Of a DNA stretch of 64,000 nt, positions 16,742 to 26,346 are shown piece by piece. Within the stretch, counting starts at the first letter, position 1; every line of letters starts with the position of its first letter. The translations under genes and the position numbers were made by a program. Below the pieces are notes generated by a model that saw nothing but the letters and a program-made list of their open reading frames with translations, searched no databases and was not told the DNA's origin. This DNA comes from Lachnospiraceae bacterium (GTDB taxonomy: Bacteria; Bacillota; Clostridia; Lachnospirales; Lachnospiraceae). The stretch is taken from positions 21,018 through 85,017 of the forward strand of contig JAFXQX010000038.1 of NCBI GenBank assembly GCA_017526745.1. The letters are read 5' to 3'.

Positions 16742-17160
16742 TACAACCTACAGCGGTCACGGATACGAACCAGGCAAACGTTCCTTCCGACGATACGTTC
16801 AGGTTCACACTCATGAGCGCGATCGAGGAGGAAGGTCTGCAGGAGCGGCTCGGCCTTATGTACGAAGACATCACGATGCAGGGTAACAAGATAACCAAGC
16901 ATATGGATGTCAAAGACATGAAGAGATATCGTGCGCTCATCAAGGAATTCATGAATGAGATAGTCAACAGATCTCATAAGTTTTCCCGTGAGAATTTCCT
17001 GGACAGAAAGGGAAGACACAGGGTATACGGCATTATCAGAAGAGTGGATGAGACTCTTGATGAACTCGCACAGGAACTGATGAAGGAAGAGAAGGATCAT
17101 CTTGCGATCCTCGCAAAGGTCGGCGAGATCCGCGGACTGTTATTGGACATTTTAACCTGA
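16717..17160 (+). CDS. yaaR: YaaR family protein (DUF327)
   Basis: 147 residues, soluble. [19 protein letters not shown] followed by the conserved [18 protein letters not shown] (in parts) identifies DUF327/YaaR. Function unknown. Its place before holB is conserved across Firmicutes. GTG at 16717 was chosen because AAAGGA ends 8 nt upstream and the product then begins [13 protein letters not shown] at 16696 is possible but has no Shine-Dalgarno. Confidence 0.85.
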   Translation: MDIKVNQVVQPTAVTDTNQANVPSDDTFRFTLMSAIEEEGLQERLGLMYEDITMQGNKITKHMDVKDMKRYRALIKEFMNEIVNRSHKFSRENFLDRKGRHRVYGIIRRVDETLDELAQELMKEEKDHLAILAKVGEIRGLLLDILT

Positions 17161-17165
17161 ATACA

Positions 17166-18161
17166 ATGAGTAACTTCGAAAGCATAATCGGACAGGAGCA
17201 TATCAAGGAGCATCTTCGTGCCAGCCTTACGTCGGGCAGGATCAGCCAGGCTTACCTTTTTACGGGCGAGAACATGTCCGGAAAAGAGTATATCGCAAGG
17301 ATATTTGCAAACGCACTCGTATGTGAAGATCCGAAAGGAGGATATGATCCGTGCCAGAAATGCAGATCATGCATTCAGGCCTTATCGCACAATCATCCCG
17401 ATATCATCACCGTGACTCACGACCGCCCGAATACGGTAAGTGTTGATGATGTCAGGACCCAGATCGTGGGTGATGCCCAGATCAGGCCATATCAGAGCAG
17501 CCGCAAGATATACATAATGAATGAAGCGGAAAAGATGACTCCCCAGGCACAGAATGCTCTTCTTAAAACACTTGAGGAGCCGCCGGAGTATGTAGTGATC
17601 ATGCTTCTTTCAACAAGTGCGTCCGCCATGCTTCCGACCGTGCTGTCAAGATGTGTCCGCCTTGAAATGCGCCCCGTGGATGACAACACCATAAAAGAAT
17701 ACCTCATGAAGGAGATCAGGATCCCCGATTATCAGGCCGATATCTGCACCGCTTTTGCAAGAGGAAATATCGGAAAGGCAAGAAGCCTTGCCGTAAGCGA
17801 TGATTTTGAGGAGATCAGGAGTGAGGCCGTAAGAGTGTTCAGGTTCGTTCGCAAGATGGATACGTCGGATATGATGACGACGCTGAAAAAGCTTGAAGAA
17901 TACAGACTGAACATAAATGATTTTCTCGACCTTATGATGATATGGTACAGGGATGTGCTTTTGTACAAAGCGACAAGAGACGCCGGTGCGCTGATATTTC
18001 GGGATGAATGCGAGTCGATAGCAAATGAGGCTGATGAAGGCTCATATGAGGGATTCGAGAACGTTATCAAATGTATTGAGAAAACAAGACAGAGGCTTAA
18101 GGCAAATGTGAACTTTGCCCTGGCCATGGAACTTCTGTTGCTTACGATAAAGGAGAACTGA
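17166..18161 (+). CDS. holB: DNA polymerase III subunit delta'
   Basis: 331 residues. It starts with SNFESIIGQEHIKEHL and has the AAA+ clamp-loader fold with a four-cysteine zinc module (CEDPKGGYDPCQKCRSC, about 53-69) and the SRC-like segment VLSRCVRLE. The P-loop position reads GENMSGKE, degenerate as usual for delta'. It is the stator of the clamp loader, with DnaX and HolA. It begins 5 bp after yaaR and ends 1 bp before the next gene. Confidence 0.93.
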   Translation: MSNFESIIGQEHIKEHLRASLTSGRISQAYLFTGENMSGKEYIARIFANALVCEDPKGGYDPCQKCRSCIQALSHNHPDIITVTHDRPNTVSVDDVRTQIVGDAQIRPYQSSRKIYIMNEAEKMTPQAQNALLKTLEEPPEYVVIMLLSTSASAMLPTVLSRCVRLEMRPVDDNTIKEYLMKEIRIPDYQADICTAFARGNIGKARSLAVSDDFEEIRSEAVRVFRFVRKMDTSDMMTTLKKLEEYRLNINDFLDLMMIWYRDVLLYKATRDAGALIFRDECESIANEADEGSYEGFENVIKCIEKTRQRLKANVNFALAMELLLLTIKEN

Positions 18162-18162
18162 A

Positions 18163-19143
18163 ATGACAATGGTGATTGGAGTCAGATTTCGTACCGCGGG
18201 AAAGATCTATTATTTCGGACCGAAAGATATAGAGTTCAAGCGGGGAGATCACGTGATAGTCGAGACCGCAAGAGGCGTGGAGTACGGAACGGTCGTGCTT
18301 CCGAATGCGGAAGTTGAGGACAAAAAGATAACCCAGCCCCTGAAGAATGTGATCAGAAAAGCAACTTCCGATGACGACGAGCGTGAGAAGAGAAACCGCG
18401 AAAAGGAAAAGGATGCCTACAAGGTATGTCAGGAGAAGATATTAAAGCACGGCCTCGAGATGAAACTCATCAATGCCGAATACACTTTTGACAACAACAA
18501 GGTACTCTTCTATTTCACTGCCGATGGAAGAGTTGACTTCCGGGAACTTGTAAAAGATCTTGCCGGGGTGTTCCGCACAAGGATAGAACTCCGTCAGGTC
18601 GGCGTAAGAGATGAGACCAAGATCCTCGGAGGAATGGGTATATGCGGAAGGCCTTTGTGCTGTCATTCATACCTGTCCGACTTTGCACCGGTATCGATAA
18701 AGATGGCCAAGGAACAGAGCCTGTCGCTTAATCCGACCAAGATCTCCGGAATATGCGGCCGTCTCATGTGCTGCCTGCAAAACGAGGCCGAAGTATACGA
18801 AGAGCTTAACAGAAAGCTTCCCCGCATCGGAGATACGGTAACGACACCCGAAGGGTTAAAAGGAGAGGTCAGGGAGACCAATGTATTGAAACAACTCGTT
18901 AAGGCTGTTGTCGAAGTTGATGACGAGAAGGAACTGAGAGAGTATGCCGTTTCAGAGCTCAAGTTCAAGCCTCGCCACAAGAAAGAAAAAGACGAAGACG
19001 GCAAAGGCAATAAGCAGGGTAAAAAGGGCAGAAATAAAGACAAAGATAAAAAGTCAAACGAGGAACTGAAAGAAGAGATGGAACTTGAAGAACTCGAAAG
19101 ACTGGAACAAAAAGATGGCAGATCCAAACTGGACGACGATTGA
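18163..19143 (+). CDS. ricT: PSP1-domain protein RicT (YaaT)
   Basis: 326 residues. The PSP1 domain covers about 1-230 and has two cysteine clusters, GICGRPLCC (159-167) and GICGRLMCC (196-204). In B. subtilis RicT these cysteines help bind Fe-S clusters in the RicAFT complex, which modulates RNase Y, competence and sporulation. The C-terminal 90 residues are an unusual Lys/Asp/Glu-rich tail. Synteny with holB and trmN6 supports the call. Confidence 0.92.
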   Translation: MTMVIGVRFRTAGKIYYFGPKDIEFKRGDHVIVETARGVEYGTVVLPNAEVEDKKITQPLKNVIRKATSDDDEREKRNREKEKDAYKVCQEKILKHGLEMKLINAEYTFDNNKVLFYFTADGRVDFRELVKDLAGVFRTRIELRQVGVRDETKILGGMGICGRPLCCHSYLSDFAPVSIKMAKEQSLSLNPTKISGICGRLMCCLQNEAEVYEELNRKLPRIGDTVTTPEGLKGEVRETNVLKQLVKAVVEVDDEKELREYAVSELKFKPRHKKEKDEDGKGNKQGKKGRNKDKDKKSNEELKEEMELEELERLEQKDGRSKLDDD

Positions 19144-19870
19144 ACTGAATGAGGGTGAACGCATCGACGATCTTGAGCGCTGCGGATTCAGGATAATCCA
19201 GGACACCCGGAAGTTCTGTTTCGGAATGGATGCGGTGCTGCTGTCGGGATATGCATTTGCCAAACAGGGCGAAAAAGTTTTGGATCTTTGCTGCGGCAAC
19301 GGGATCATACCGATACTGCTGGCGGCCAAAACGAAGGCCGGGCTCATCGTCGGAATGGAGATTCAAAAAGAGGTAGCGGATCTTGCAAAAAGAAGCGTTG
19401 CGGCAAACGGCCTGTCGGATAGGATCAATATCCTTGCGGCCGATATAAAAGAGGCCTCCGATTATCTTCAGGAAGGTGCTTTTGATGTCGTAACGTGCAA
19501 CCCGCCATACATGATAGATTCCCACGGGATCAAGAATCCCGATTCGCCGAGAGCCATAGCGAGGCACGAGATTATGTGCTGTTTTGATGATGTGGCTGCT
19601 GCGGCGGCAAAGATGCTCAGGCCCGGCGGACGATTTTACCTGGTACACAGGCCTTTCAGGCTTACCGATATATTCGAGACGCTGACAAAGCATAACCTCG
19701 AACCCAAGAGGATGAAGCTGGTTCATCCGTATGTGGACCGCGAACCGAACATGGTCCTTATCGAGGCCGGACTCGGAAAAAGGCGCAGGCTTACGGTCGA
19801 AAGACCGCTCATAGTATACGAGTCGCCAAACTGTTACACCAAAGAGATATATGATATTTACGGATACTGA
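19115..19870 (+). CDS. trmN6: tRNA1(Val) adenine37-N6-methyltransferase-like (TrmN6/YabB)
   Basis: 252 residues. The SAM-binding motif LDLCCGNGIIPI (57-68) and NPPY (129-132), the adenine-N6 methyltransferase signature, are clear, with FGMDAVLLSGYA near 37 conserved in the family. ATG 19115 gives the usual start. An in-frame TTG 10 codons earlier is possible. It overlaps ricT by 29 bp, matching the Bacillus yaaT-yabA-yabB order with yabA missing. Confidence 0.88.
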   Translation: MADPNWTTIELNEGERIDDLERCGFRIIQDTRKFCFGMDAVLLSGYAFAKQGEKVLDLCCGNGIIPILLAAKTKAGLIVGMEIQKEVADLAKRSVAANGLSDRINILAADIKEASDYLQEGAFDVVTCNPPYMIDSHGIKNPDSPRAIARHEIMCCFDDVAAAAAKMLRPGGRFYLVHRPFRLTDIFETLTKHNLEPKRMKLVHPYVDREPNMVLIEAGLGKRRRLTVERPLIVYESPNCYTKEIYDIYGY

Positions 19871-19872
19871 TC

Positions 19873-20733
19873 ATGAGTGATAGTAATAAGCAGGGAATGC
19901 TGTATCTTTGCGCCACGCCTATAGGTAATCTTTCAGACATCACCGAAAGAGTGCTTGAAACGCTGAAAAGCGTTGACCTGATAGCGGCCGAGGACACAAG
20001 GAACAGTATCAGGCTGCTCAATCATTTTGATATAAAGGTGCCGCTCGTTTCCTATCATGAGCATAACAAATATGACAGGGCAAAAGAGCTCATAGAAAAG
20101 ATGAGACGGGGAGCCGACATCGCATTGATCACGGATGCCGGAACACCGGTGATCTCGGATCCGGGAGAGGTTATCACAAACATGTGCCATGAGGCCGCAA
20201 TAACGGTCACGTCACTTCCCGGGCCGTGCGCATTGATCACCGCACTTTCCCTTTCGGGACTTGACGCAAGACGATTTGTCTTTGAAGGATTTCTTCCGCC
20301 GGATAAAAAGGAAAGGAAAAAAGTCCTGGAAAGGCTTTCCGACGAGACAAGAACGATCATCCTGTATGAAGCGCCGCATCATCTGCAATCCACGTTAAGG
20401 GAACTTGCCGAAGCGTTGTGTAACAGGCAGGTAGCGGTGTGCCGGGAGCTGACTAAGAAGTTCGAGGAAGTCAAAAGGATGACGCTCTTTGAGGCAAAGG
20501 AGTATTATGAGCAAAATGAGCCCAGAGGCGAATATGTTCTCGTGCTTTCGGGGAGATCCGAAGAGGAGCTTGATAATGAGAGGATCGAGCAATACCGCGA
20601 AAAAGACATAAACGAACACATGGCTGAATATGAGCAAAAGGGCCTCGATCACAAAGAGGCGATGAAGCAGGTGGCAAAAGACAGGGGAGTATCCAGAAGA
20701 GAGATCTATAAGATGCTTCTGGAAGAAAAGTAA
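19873..20733 (+). CDS. rsmI: 16S rRNA (cytidine1402-2'-O)-methyltransferase RsmI
   Basis: 286 residues of the tetrapyrrole-methylase fold. The family segments ATPIGNLSDIT, AAEDTRN, SYHEHN, TDAGTPVISDPG and LPGPCALITALSLSG are all present. It methylates the ribose of C1402 in 16S rRNA. It begins 2 bp after trmN6. The C-terminal 60 residues are charged and include a predicted small helical domain. Confidence 0.96.
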   Translation: MSDSNKQGMLYLCATPIGNLSDITERVLETLKSVDLIAAEDTRNSIRLLNHFDIKVPLVSYHEHNKYDRAKELIEKMRRGADIALITDAGTPVISDPGEVITNMCHEAAITVTSLPGPCALITALSLSGLDARRFVFEGFLPPDKKERKKVLERLSDETRTIILYEAPHHLQSTLRELAEALCNRQVAVCRELTKKFEEVKRMTLFEAKEYYEQNEPRGEYVLVLSGRSEEELDNERIEQYREKDINEHMAEYEQKGLDHKEAMKQVAKDRGVSRREIYKMLLEEK

Positions 20734-20749
20734 AAAAAGGAGTTTGGAA

Positions 20750-22354
20750 ATGGACAAAAAGTATTACATCACAACCGCAATAGCATACACATCCGGAAAA
20801 CCTCATATAGGAAACAGTTATGAGATCGTTATGGCGGATACGATTGCAAGATTTAAAAAGCTTGAAGGATATGATGTCTGGTTTCAGACCGGTACCGACG
20901 AGCACGGACAGAAGATCGAGGAAAAGGCCAAGGCGGCAAATATCACACCCAAGGAATTTGTGGATGATGTGGCAGGAGTTATAAAGGAGATCTGCAACAG
21001 TCTTAATGTAAAATATGACCGCTTCATAAGGACGACCGATGAGGATCACGAGCGGCAGGTCCAGAAGATCTTCAAAAAGATGTATGAGAAAGGTGACATA
21101 TATAAAGGTTCTTACGAAGGAATGTACTGTACGCCGTGCGAATCATTCTGGACACAGAGCCAGCTTGTTGACGGTAAGTGTCCCGACTGCGGCAGGGAAG
21201 TAAAGCCTGCAAAAGAAGAGGCATATTTCTTCAAGATGAGCAAATACGCCGACAGGCTGATAGACTATATCAATACGCATCCCGAATTCATTCAGCCTGT
21301 ATCCCGCAAGAACGAGATGATGAACAATTTCCTTCTTCCGGGGCTGCAGGATCTTTGCGTGAGCAGGACTTCGTTTTCATGGGGGATCCCGGTGGATTTT
21401 GATGACAAGCATGTTGTTTATGTCTGGCTCGATGCGCTTACGAACTATATCACGGGCATCGGGTTTGATGCGGACGGGGATCATACGGATCAGTTCAGGA
21501 AACTCTGGCCGGCAGACCTTCATCTTATCGGAAAAGACATCATAAGGTTCCATACGATATACTGGCCCATATTCCTGATGAGTCTTGATATTCCGCTCCC
21601 GAAGCAGGTGTTCGGACATCCCTGGCTCTTACAGGGCGGAGAGAAGATGAGTAAGTCCCGCGGAAACGTGATGTATGCCGACGATCTTATCCGTCTGTTC
21701 GGAGTTGATGCGGTAAGATACTACGTACTTCATGAGATGCCGTACGATAATGACGGGACGATCACATGGGAGCTTCTGACCGAAAGATATAATTCCGATC
21801 TGGCCAATGTTCTCGGAAATCTCGTTAACCGTACCATAGCGATGAGCAATAAGTATTTTGACGGATTCGTCAGCAGCACGGGTGAGGCGGAGCCGGTTGA
21901 TGATGACCTCAAAAAAGTGTGTACGGATGCGGCCCAAAGAGCAAAAGAAAAAGTGGATGACATGCATATGGCCGATGCTCTTACCGAGGTAATGGATGTC
22001 TTCAGGCGTCTAAACAAATACATTGACGAGACTACGCCCTGGGTGCTTGCAAAAGATGAGGATAAGAGAAACCGCCTTTCGGAAGTGATGTATAATCTTG
22101 TTGAAGGTATATGCATCGGGGCAAATCTGTTAAAGCCCTTCATGCCCGATACCGCCGATAAGATATTGATGATGCTTTACGGAACGGAAAGGGATTTTGA
22201 ACTGCTTTCCGAATTCGGTATATACAAAAGCGGCACAAAAGTGACTGACGATCCGAAGGTACTGTTTGAAAGAAAGAAACTTGAAGATGTTCTGGCCGAG
22301 GTGGAAAAGATCCGGCAGGCACAACGTGAGGAGTATGAGAAAGAGAATAAATAA
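20750..22354 (+). CDS. metG: Methionyl-tRNA synthetase
   Basis: 534 residues. The class I signature PHIGN is at 19-23, the zinc knuckle cysteines at 127, 130, 144 and 147, and KMSKS at 299-303. It charges tRNA-Met. ATG 20750 has AGGAG 7 nt upstream; the TTG two codons earlier is too close. It ends after the anticodon-binding domain and lacks the C-terminal EMAP-like tRNA-binding and dimerisation domain that many Firmicutes MetG proteins carry. Confidence 0.96.
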   Translation: MDKKYYITTAIAYTSGKPHIGNSYEIVMADTIARFKKLEGYDVWFQTGTDEHGQKIEEKAKAANITPKEFVDDVAGVIKEICNSLNVKYDRFIRTTDEDHERQVQKIFKKMYEKGDIYKGSYEGMYCTPCESFWTQSQLVDGKCPDCGREVKPAKEEAYFFKMSKYADRLIDYINTHPEFIQPVSRKNEMMNNFLLPGLQDLCVSRTSFSWGIPVDFDDKHVVYVWLDALTNYITGIGFDADGDHTDQFRKLWPADLHLIGKDIIRFHTIYWPIFLMSLDIPLPKQVFGHPWLLQGGEKMSKSRGNVMYADDLIRLFGVDAVRYYVLHEMPYDNDGTITWELLTERYNSDLANVLGNLVNRTIAMSNKYFDGFVSSTGEAEPVDDDLKKVCTDAAQRAKEKVDDMHMADALTEVMDVFRRLNKYIDETTPWVLAKDEDKRNRLSEVMYNLVEGICIGANLLKPFMPDTADKILMMLYGTERDFELLSEFGIYKSGTKVTDDPKVLFERKKLEDVLAEVEKIRQAQREEYEKENK

Positions 22355-22368
22355 GAGGAGGAAAGATC

Positions 22369-23472
22369 ATGAAGAAAATATCGGGTTTATTTATTACACT
22401 GATACTGATGACCGCCATGACACTCAGCGTCGGAGCTACGCAGGCGATCACGTTTGACGATTCCGGAAAGGGAACCGTCACACAGAAGGAAGAAGAAAAG
22501 AAAGATGAAGAAAAGAAGGAAGAGTCAAAATCATCCGATGAGGGCGGAATATCCGCGATCATAGATTCACTTTTCGGAGGTGACAAAAAAGAAGAGACCG
22601 ACAGCTCCAAGAAAGTTGATAAGAAGGGTTATATAGCTCTCGGGGCCGATCTTTCGGCAGACCAGAAAGCGGCGGTTCTCGCATCGATGGGGATATCCGA
22701 GGCCGATCTCGGAGATTATGACATCGTGACTACGACCAATGCAGAGGAACACGAGGCTCTCGACAAGTATATTTCCTCGTCGGTTATCGGAACAAAATCA
22801 CTTTCGTCAGTGCTCGTTAAGCCGGCAGAATCCGGTCACGGAGTTGTTGTAACGACGAACAACATCAATTACTGTACGACCAATATGTACAGAAACGCTC
22901 TGATCACGGCGGGTGTTACGGATGCGGATATTTACGTGTGTGCACCTTCACCGATATCCGGAACGGCTGCTCTTATCGGTGCGCTTAAAGCATATGAACA
23001 TATGTCAGGAAAAGAGGTGACAACGACCGCCCTTGACACATCCCTTAACGAACTTGTAACAACGGGACAGATCAAGGAGGAACTCGGAGGAGACGACAAA
23101 GCCGAAGAGCTTATCGCATATATCAAAACCGTCGTTGCCACAAATGATCTTAATACAAAGGAGGAGATAGAAGCTGCGATCCGCAAGGGTATGGTGGACC
23201 AGAATGTCACTCTTTCCGACGAAGAGATAAAACAGATCGTTGATATGATGATGAAGATCAAAGCCATGGGTATTGACTATAAGGTGCTTGCCGAGCAGGC
23301 AGACGATATCTATGCGAAATATAAGGACGATATCAAGGCCGGAACTTTTGACATCAACAAGGTCGACATTAACGATCTCGGACTTACCAAGATAGTGGGC
23401 AATGCCATCACAAGTACGGCAAAGTCAATAGGAAACAGTATTGCGGGATTTTTCTCAGGGTTATTCAAATAA
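22369..23472 (+). CDS. DUF1002 family exported protein
   Basis: 367 residues. A signal peptide (about 1-23) precedes a Lys/Glu/Ser-rich linker (38-85) and the DUF1002 region, marked by ALGADLSADQKAAVLASMG (in parts) and NNINYCTTNMYRNAL. Related to YpuA of Bacillus; function unknown, probably cell-surface. It follows metG by 14 bp with GAGGAGG before the ATG, and shares its final base region with the next gene. Confidence 0.85.
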   Translation: MKKISGLFITLILMTAMTLSVGATQAITFDDSGKGTVTQKEEEKKDEEKKEESKSSDEGGISAIIDSLFGGDKKEETDSSKKVDKKGYIALGADLSADQKAAVLASMGISEADLGDYDIVTTTNAEEHEALDKYISSSVIGTKSLSSVLVKPAESGHGVVVTTNNINYCTTNMYRNALITAGVTDADIYVCAPSPISGTAALIGALKAYEHMSGKEVTTTALDTSLNELVTTGQIKEELGGDDKAEELIAYIKTVVATNDLNTKEEIEAAIRKGMVDQNVTLSDEEIKQIVDMMMKIKAMGIDYKVLAEQADDIYAKYKDDIKAGTFDINKVDINDLGLTKIVGNAITSTAKSIGNSIAGFFSGLFK

Positions 23473-23939
23473 TGGATCATGTAGTAAGACCCCTTCGGAA
23501 AAATGAATGGGATCTTGCCATGCAGCTTGCATGGGATACGTTCCTTGTCTACGAAGCACCTGAGTATTCAAGTGAAGGAGTAAAGAACTTCCATGAGTTC
23601 GTAAAAGGCGAGGAACTAAAGAACATGTTCATCCTCGGTGACTACATGGCCTGGGGTGCATTTGATGAAAAAGACGTGATAGTGGGCGTACTCGGTATCC
23701 GCAAACACTGGCATATCTCCCTTCTGTTTGTGGAACCGGGCCTTCATCACCAGGGCATAGCCAGCAGCCTGCTTGGGACCGCATTTAATGAGGCAAGATC
23801 TGAAGGGATAAGAGAGCTTACCGTCAATTCATCTCCTTATGCCGTGGGATTTTATCACAAGATAGGATTCGAAGACCTGGATCATGAGAGGGTCACGGAC
23901 GGGATAAGATACACACCGATGAGCATGGAACTGTTTTGA
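23472..23939 (+). CDS. GNAT family N-acetyltransferase
   Basis: 155 residues. Acetyl-CoA-binding motif A is recognisable in LFVEPGLHHQGIASSLL (about 76-92), with the Q-x-x-G-x-G/A pattern, followed by the GFYHKIGFEDL closing motif. Substrate unknown. The ATG overlaps the end of the DUF1002 gene, so it is probably translated from the same mRNA. Confidence 0.85.
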   Translation: MDHVVRPLRKNEWDLAMQLAWDTFLVYEAPEYSSEGVKNFHEFVKGEELKNMFILGDYMAWGAFDEKDVIVGVLGIRKHWHISLLFVEPGLHHQGIASSLLGTAFNEARSEGIRELTVNSSPYAVGFYHKIGFEDLDHERVTDGIRYTPMSMELF

Positions 23940-23968
23940 TTGCTTTTTTAACAGTGCTTCTTTATAAT
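23940..23968 (+). promoter_or_regulatory. Promoter of the DUF624-diguanylate cyclase operon
   Basis: TTGCTT (23940-23945), 17-bp spacer, TATAAT (23963-23968), about 30 nt before the DUF624 ATG. Confidence 0.6.
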
Positions 23969-24004
23969 GAAAATAGCGTGATTATTGTCAAAGGATCATG
24001 AGCA

Positions 24005-24679
24005 ATGAACAGAGTTTTTAATTTTGAAGGACCGGTATTTACATTTCTGTCAAGGCTTGCGGATCTGTTCTGGCTGAACCTTCTGTATATCCTGTGCTGC
24101 ATACCTGTGATATCTGCCGGGGCAGCGACTACGGCAATGTATTACGTGACCCTTAAGATGGCAAAAAACGAAGAGGGGTATATCACCAGATCCTTTTTCA
24201 AGTCATTTAAGGAAAATTTCGTTCAGGCAACGCTTATGTGGCTTGCAGTGCTCCTTGTCGCTTTCGTCCTGTTCATCGATCTTAGGATCGCGGGAAGCGG
24301 GAGCATTCCGGGCACATCGGTAAAAAATGTTGTAACGGTAGCTGTCGGGGTTATGGCGATAATCGTCTCTATGATACTTATGTATCTGTTCCCACTTCTG
24401 GCACAGTTTGACAACACGGTTAAAAATACCGTCAGAAATTCATTTCTTATAAGCATCCGGCATCTGCCATATACCGTGCTTATGATGATTCTTACGGTAC
24501 TTCCGGTGGCGCTGATCTGGTTTTTCCCGGCGCTTCTTCTCATAGTCGCGATCATGTTCTCGGCAACAGCTTATATCAAATCGGGATTCTTAAACAGGAT
24601 CTTTGAACTATACATGCCGGATAAGGATAATACCGAAGATTCTTCGGATCCGGCGGAGGGTATAAATGGGGAAGGCTGA
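24005..24679 (+). CDS. DUF624 (YesL-like) membrane protein
   Basis: 224 residues with about five hydrophobic segments. The opening, FNFEGPVFTFLSRLADLFWLN (in parts) followed by LCCIPVISAGAATTAMYYV, is the family signature. YesL-type genes usually sit beside carbohydrate ABC transporters and YesMN two-component genes, but their role is unknown. Here the next gene is a diguanylate cyclase, overlapping by 14 bp. Confidence 0.85.
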   Translation: MNRVFNFEGPVFTFLSRLADLFWLNLLYILCCIPVISAGAATTAMYYVTLKMAKNEEGYITRSFFKSFKENFVQATLMWLAVLLVAFVLFIDLRIAGSGSIPGTSVKNVVTVAVGVMAIIVSMILMYLFPLLAQFDNTVKNTVRNSFLISIRHLPYTVLMMILTVLPVALIWFFPALLLIVAIMFSATAYIKSGFLNRIFELYMPDKDNTEDSSDPAEGINGEG

Positions 24680-26198
24680 TAAGAATAAGAGCAATTCCAT
24701 GACGGCTCAGTGGGGTATCCCGACGATACTCCTTATGATCTTTCTTGTGATCACTCTTATCAATTACAATAAGACCATGCAGGAAAATGCCAGAGTCAAG
24801 GCGCTTGACCGTGTCAGCAGGCAGGCGGTTTCCGTTGCAGGGTATTACAAAGGGCTGTTTGAAGGAACGACCAACGGTGCCGATGCAGTGTCGGATTTTC
24901 TGATGACGGAAGATGACATCTTCGGAAAAAGAGCGGTTGAACTTCTCAGTCAGTTTGATGATCATGCCGGACTCATCGATGCATATATCGTAAAGAGTAA
25001 CGGCAATGCCATAGATTCATACGGCCATACACACGATGTCGTGAATGATTCCGATGCATTCAAGTCACTTCTCGGAACAAAGGATAATGCGGCAGCACTC
25101 ATCGATTCAAAGAACCGTCCGGTTCTGATGGTTTCCGCTCCGATCAGGTCTGAGGAAGAGTGGAAGGGCAATCTTGTTCTTGTTTACAAAGCGGACAGGA
25201 TCGCAAAACAGATGGATACCACGGCATACAGTTATGCACTTGTATATTCCGAAGGGATCATCGGAGAAGTGTACGGAGCAGAGTCGGGCCTGTTCGGACT
25301 GGGCGATAACCTCAAGACAGTCGTTGATACGGTCAGATTCGATGACAGTAATCCTTCCGCATTTCTACAGAGCCTTGAATCCGGAAGATCCGGAACGGTT
25401 CATGTCACAGGCAGATCAGGCATCAGCTGCTATATGATCCATCAGCCCATAGGAAAGACCGGGGCCAGCATAGTAGTAACGGTTCAGGACGACCAGATCC
25501 AGAGAAGCATCATCGAGGAAAACCAGGATACGAGAAACATGATCATCAAGGTCATCTTCTCCATCGGTGTTTTCGTTGCCCTGATAATCATCATATACAT
25601 CATCAACAGGGTAAGCTTTACAAAAGAGAGCATGGAACTTCAGAACAAGGCCGAGACCGATCTGCTCACCGAACTTCTGAACAAGATATCTACCGAGAAC
25701 AAGATAAGGGAATATCTTGACGGTGAAGGACATGACAAGACGAGCATGATGTGCGTGCTCGACATAGATAACTTCAAGAAGATCAACGATACCATGGGAC
25801 ATGCTTTCGGGGACGAGGTTCTTGCAACGCTCGGAAAGAGGATCAAAACCGAATTCCGTGTTACCGATATCATTGGCCGTACCGGCGGAGATGAGTTCAT
25901 CATCTTCCTTAAAGACCTTAAGGACGACACCGTTATCGAGCGCGAGTCCGGAAGAGTGGCCGGATTCTTCAAGGATTTCACGGTCGGCACTTACACCAAG
26001 TATTCCCCGACGGCAAGTATCGGCGCAGCTATCTATCCCCGTGACGGAAGCGATTACGAGAGCATGTACAAGGCTGCGGACACGGCGCTTTATAAGGCCA
26101 AGAAGAGAGGAAAGAACCAACTGGCGTTCTTCTCGGAGACTACCGAAGAGGACAAGCTTGAGGCCGCAAATGCCAGCAAGCCGAAGCCGATAGACTGA
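24666..26198 (+). CDS. Membrane diguanylate cyclase with extracytoplasmic sensor
   Basis: 510 residues: membrane helix (about 17-35), an extracytoplasmic sensor of about 240 residues consistent with a dCache/PAS-like fold, a second membrane helix (about 290-312), and a GGDEF domain. The catalytic motif is intact (GRTGGDEFIIFL) and an inhibitory RxxD site (RVTD) sits exactly five residues before it, so product inhibition by c-di-GMP is expected. It makes c-di-GMP from two GTP. The sensed ligand is unknown. Confidence 0.93.
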   Translation: MGKADKNKSNSMTAQWGIPTILLMIFLVITLINYNKTMQENARVKALDRVSRQAVSVAGYYKGLFEGTTNGADAVSDFLMTEDDIFGKRAVELLSQFDDHAGLIDAYIVKSNGNAIDSYGHTHDVVNDSDAFKSLLGTKDNAAALIDSKNRPVLMVSAPIRSEEEWKGNLVLVYKADRIAKQMDTTAYSYALVYSEGIIGEVYGAESGLFGLGDNLKTVVDTVRFDDSNPSAFLQSLESGRSGTVHVTGRSGISCYMIHQPIGKTGASIVVTVQDDQIQRSIIEENQDTRNMIIKVIFSIGVFVALIIIIYIINRVSFTKESMELQNKAETDLLTELLNKISTENKIREYLDGEGHDKTSMMCVLDIDNFKKINDTMGHAFGDEVLATLGKRIKTEFRVTDIIGRTGGDEFIIFLKDLKDDTVIERESGRVAGFFKDFTVGTYTKYSPTASIGAAIYPRDGSDYESMYKAADTALYKAKKRGKNQLAFFSETTEEDKLEAANASKPKPID

Positions 26199-26252
26199 CG
26201 GTATTTGTTTAGATTGTACATCAATCGGAAAAATCTTTGGGCAACCTTGGCA

Positions 26253-26281
26253 TTGGCAGGAATATGACTCATTGATATAAT
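26253..26281 (+). promoter_or_regulatory. Strong promoter of ugpC/msmK
   Basis: TTGGCA (26253-26258), 17-bp spacer, TATAAT (26276-26281) with an extended TG at 26273-26274. The leader is about 60 nt. Confidence 0.75.
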
Positions 26282-26346
26282 TTTTTTGCGTCCGGCAGAA
26301 TACGGACGGACAGACACTATAAACAACTATTCGGAGGTTACAGGTA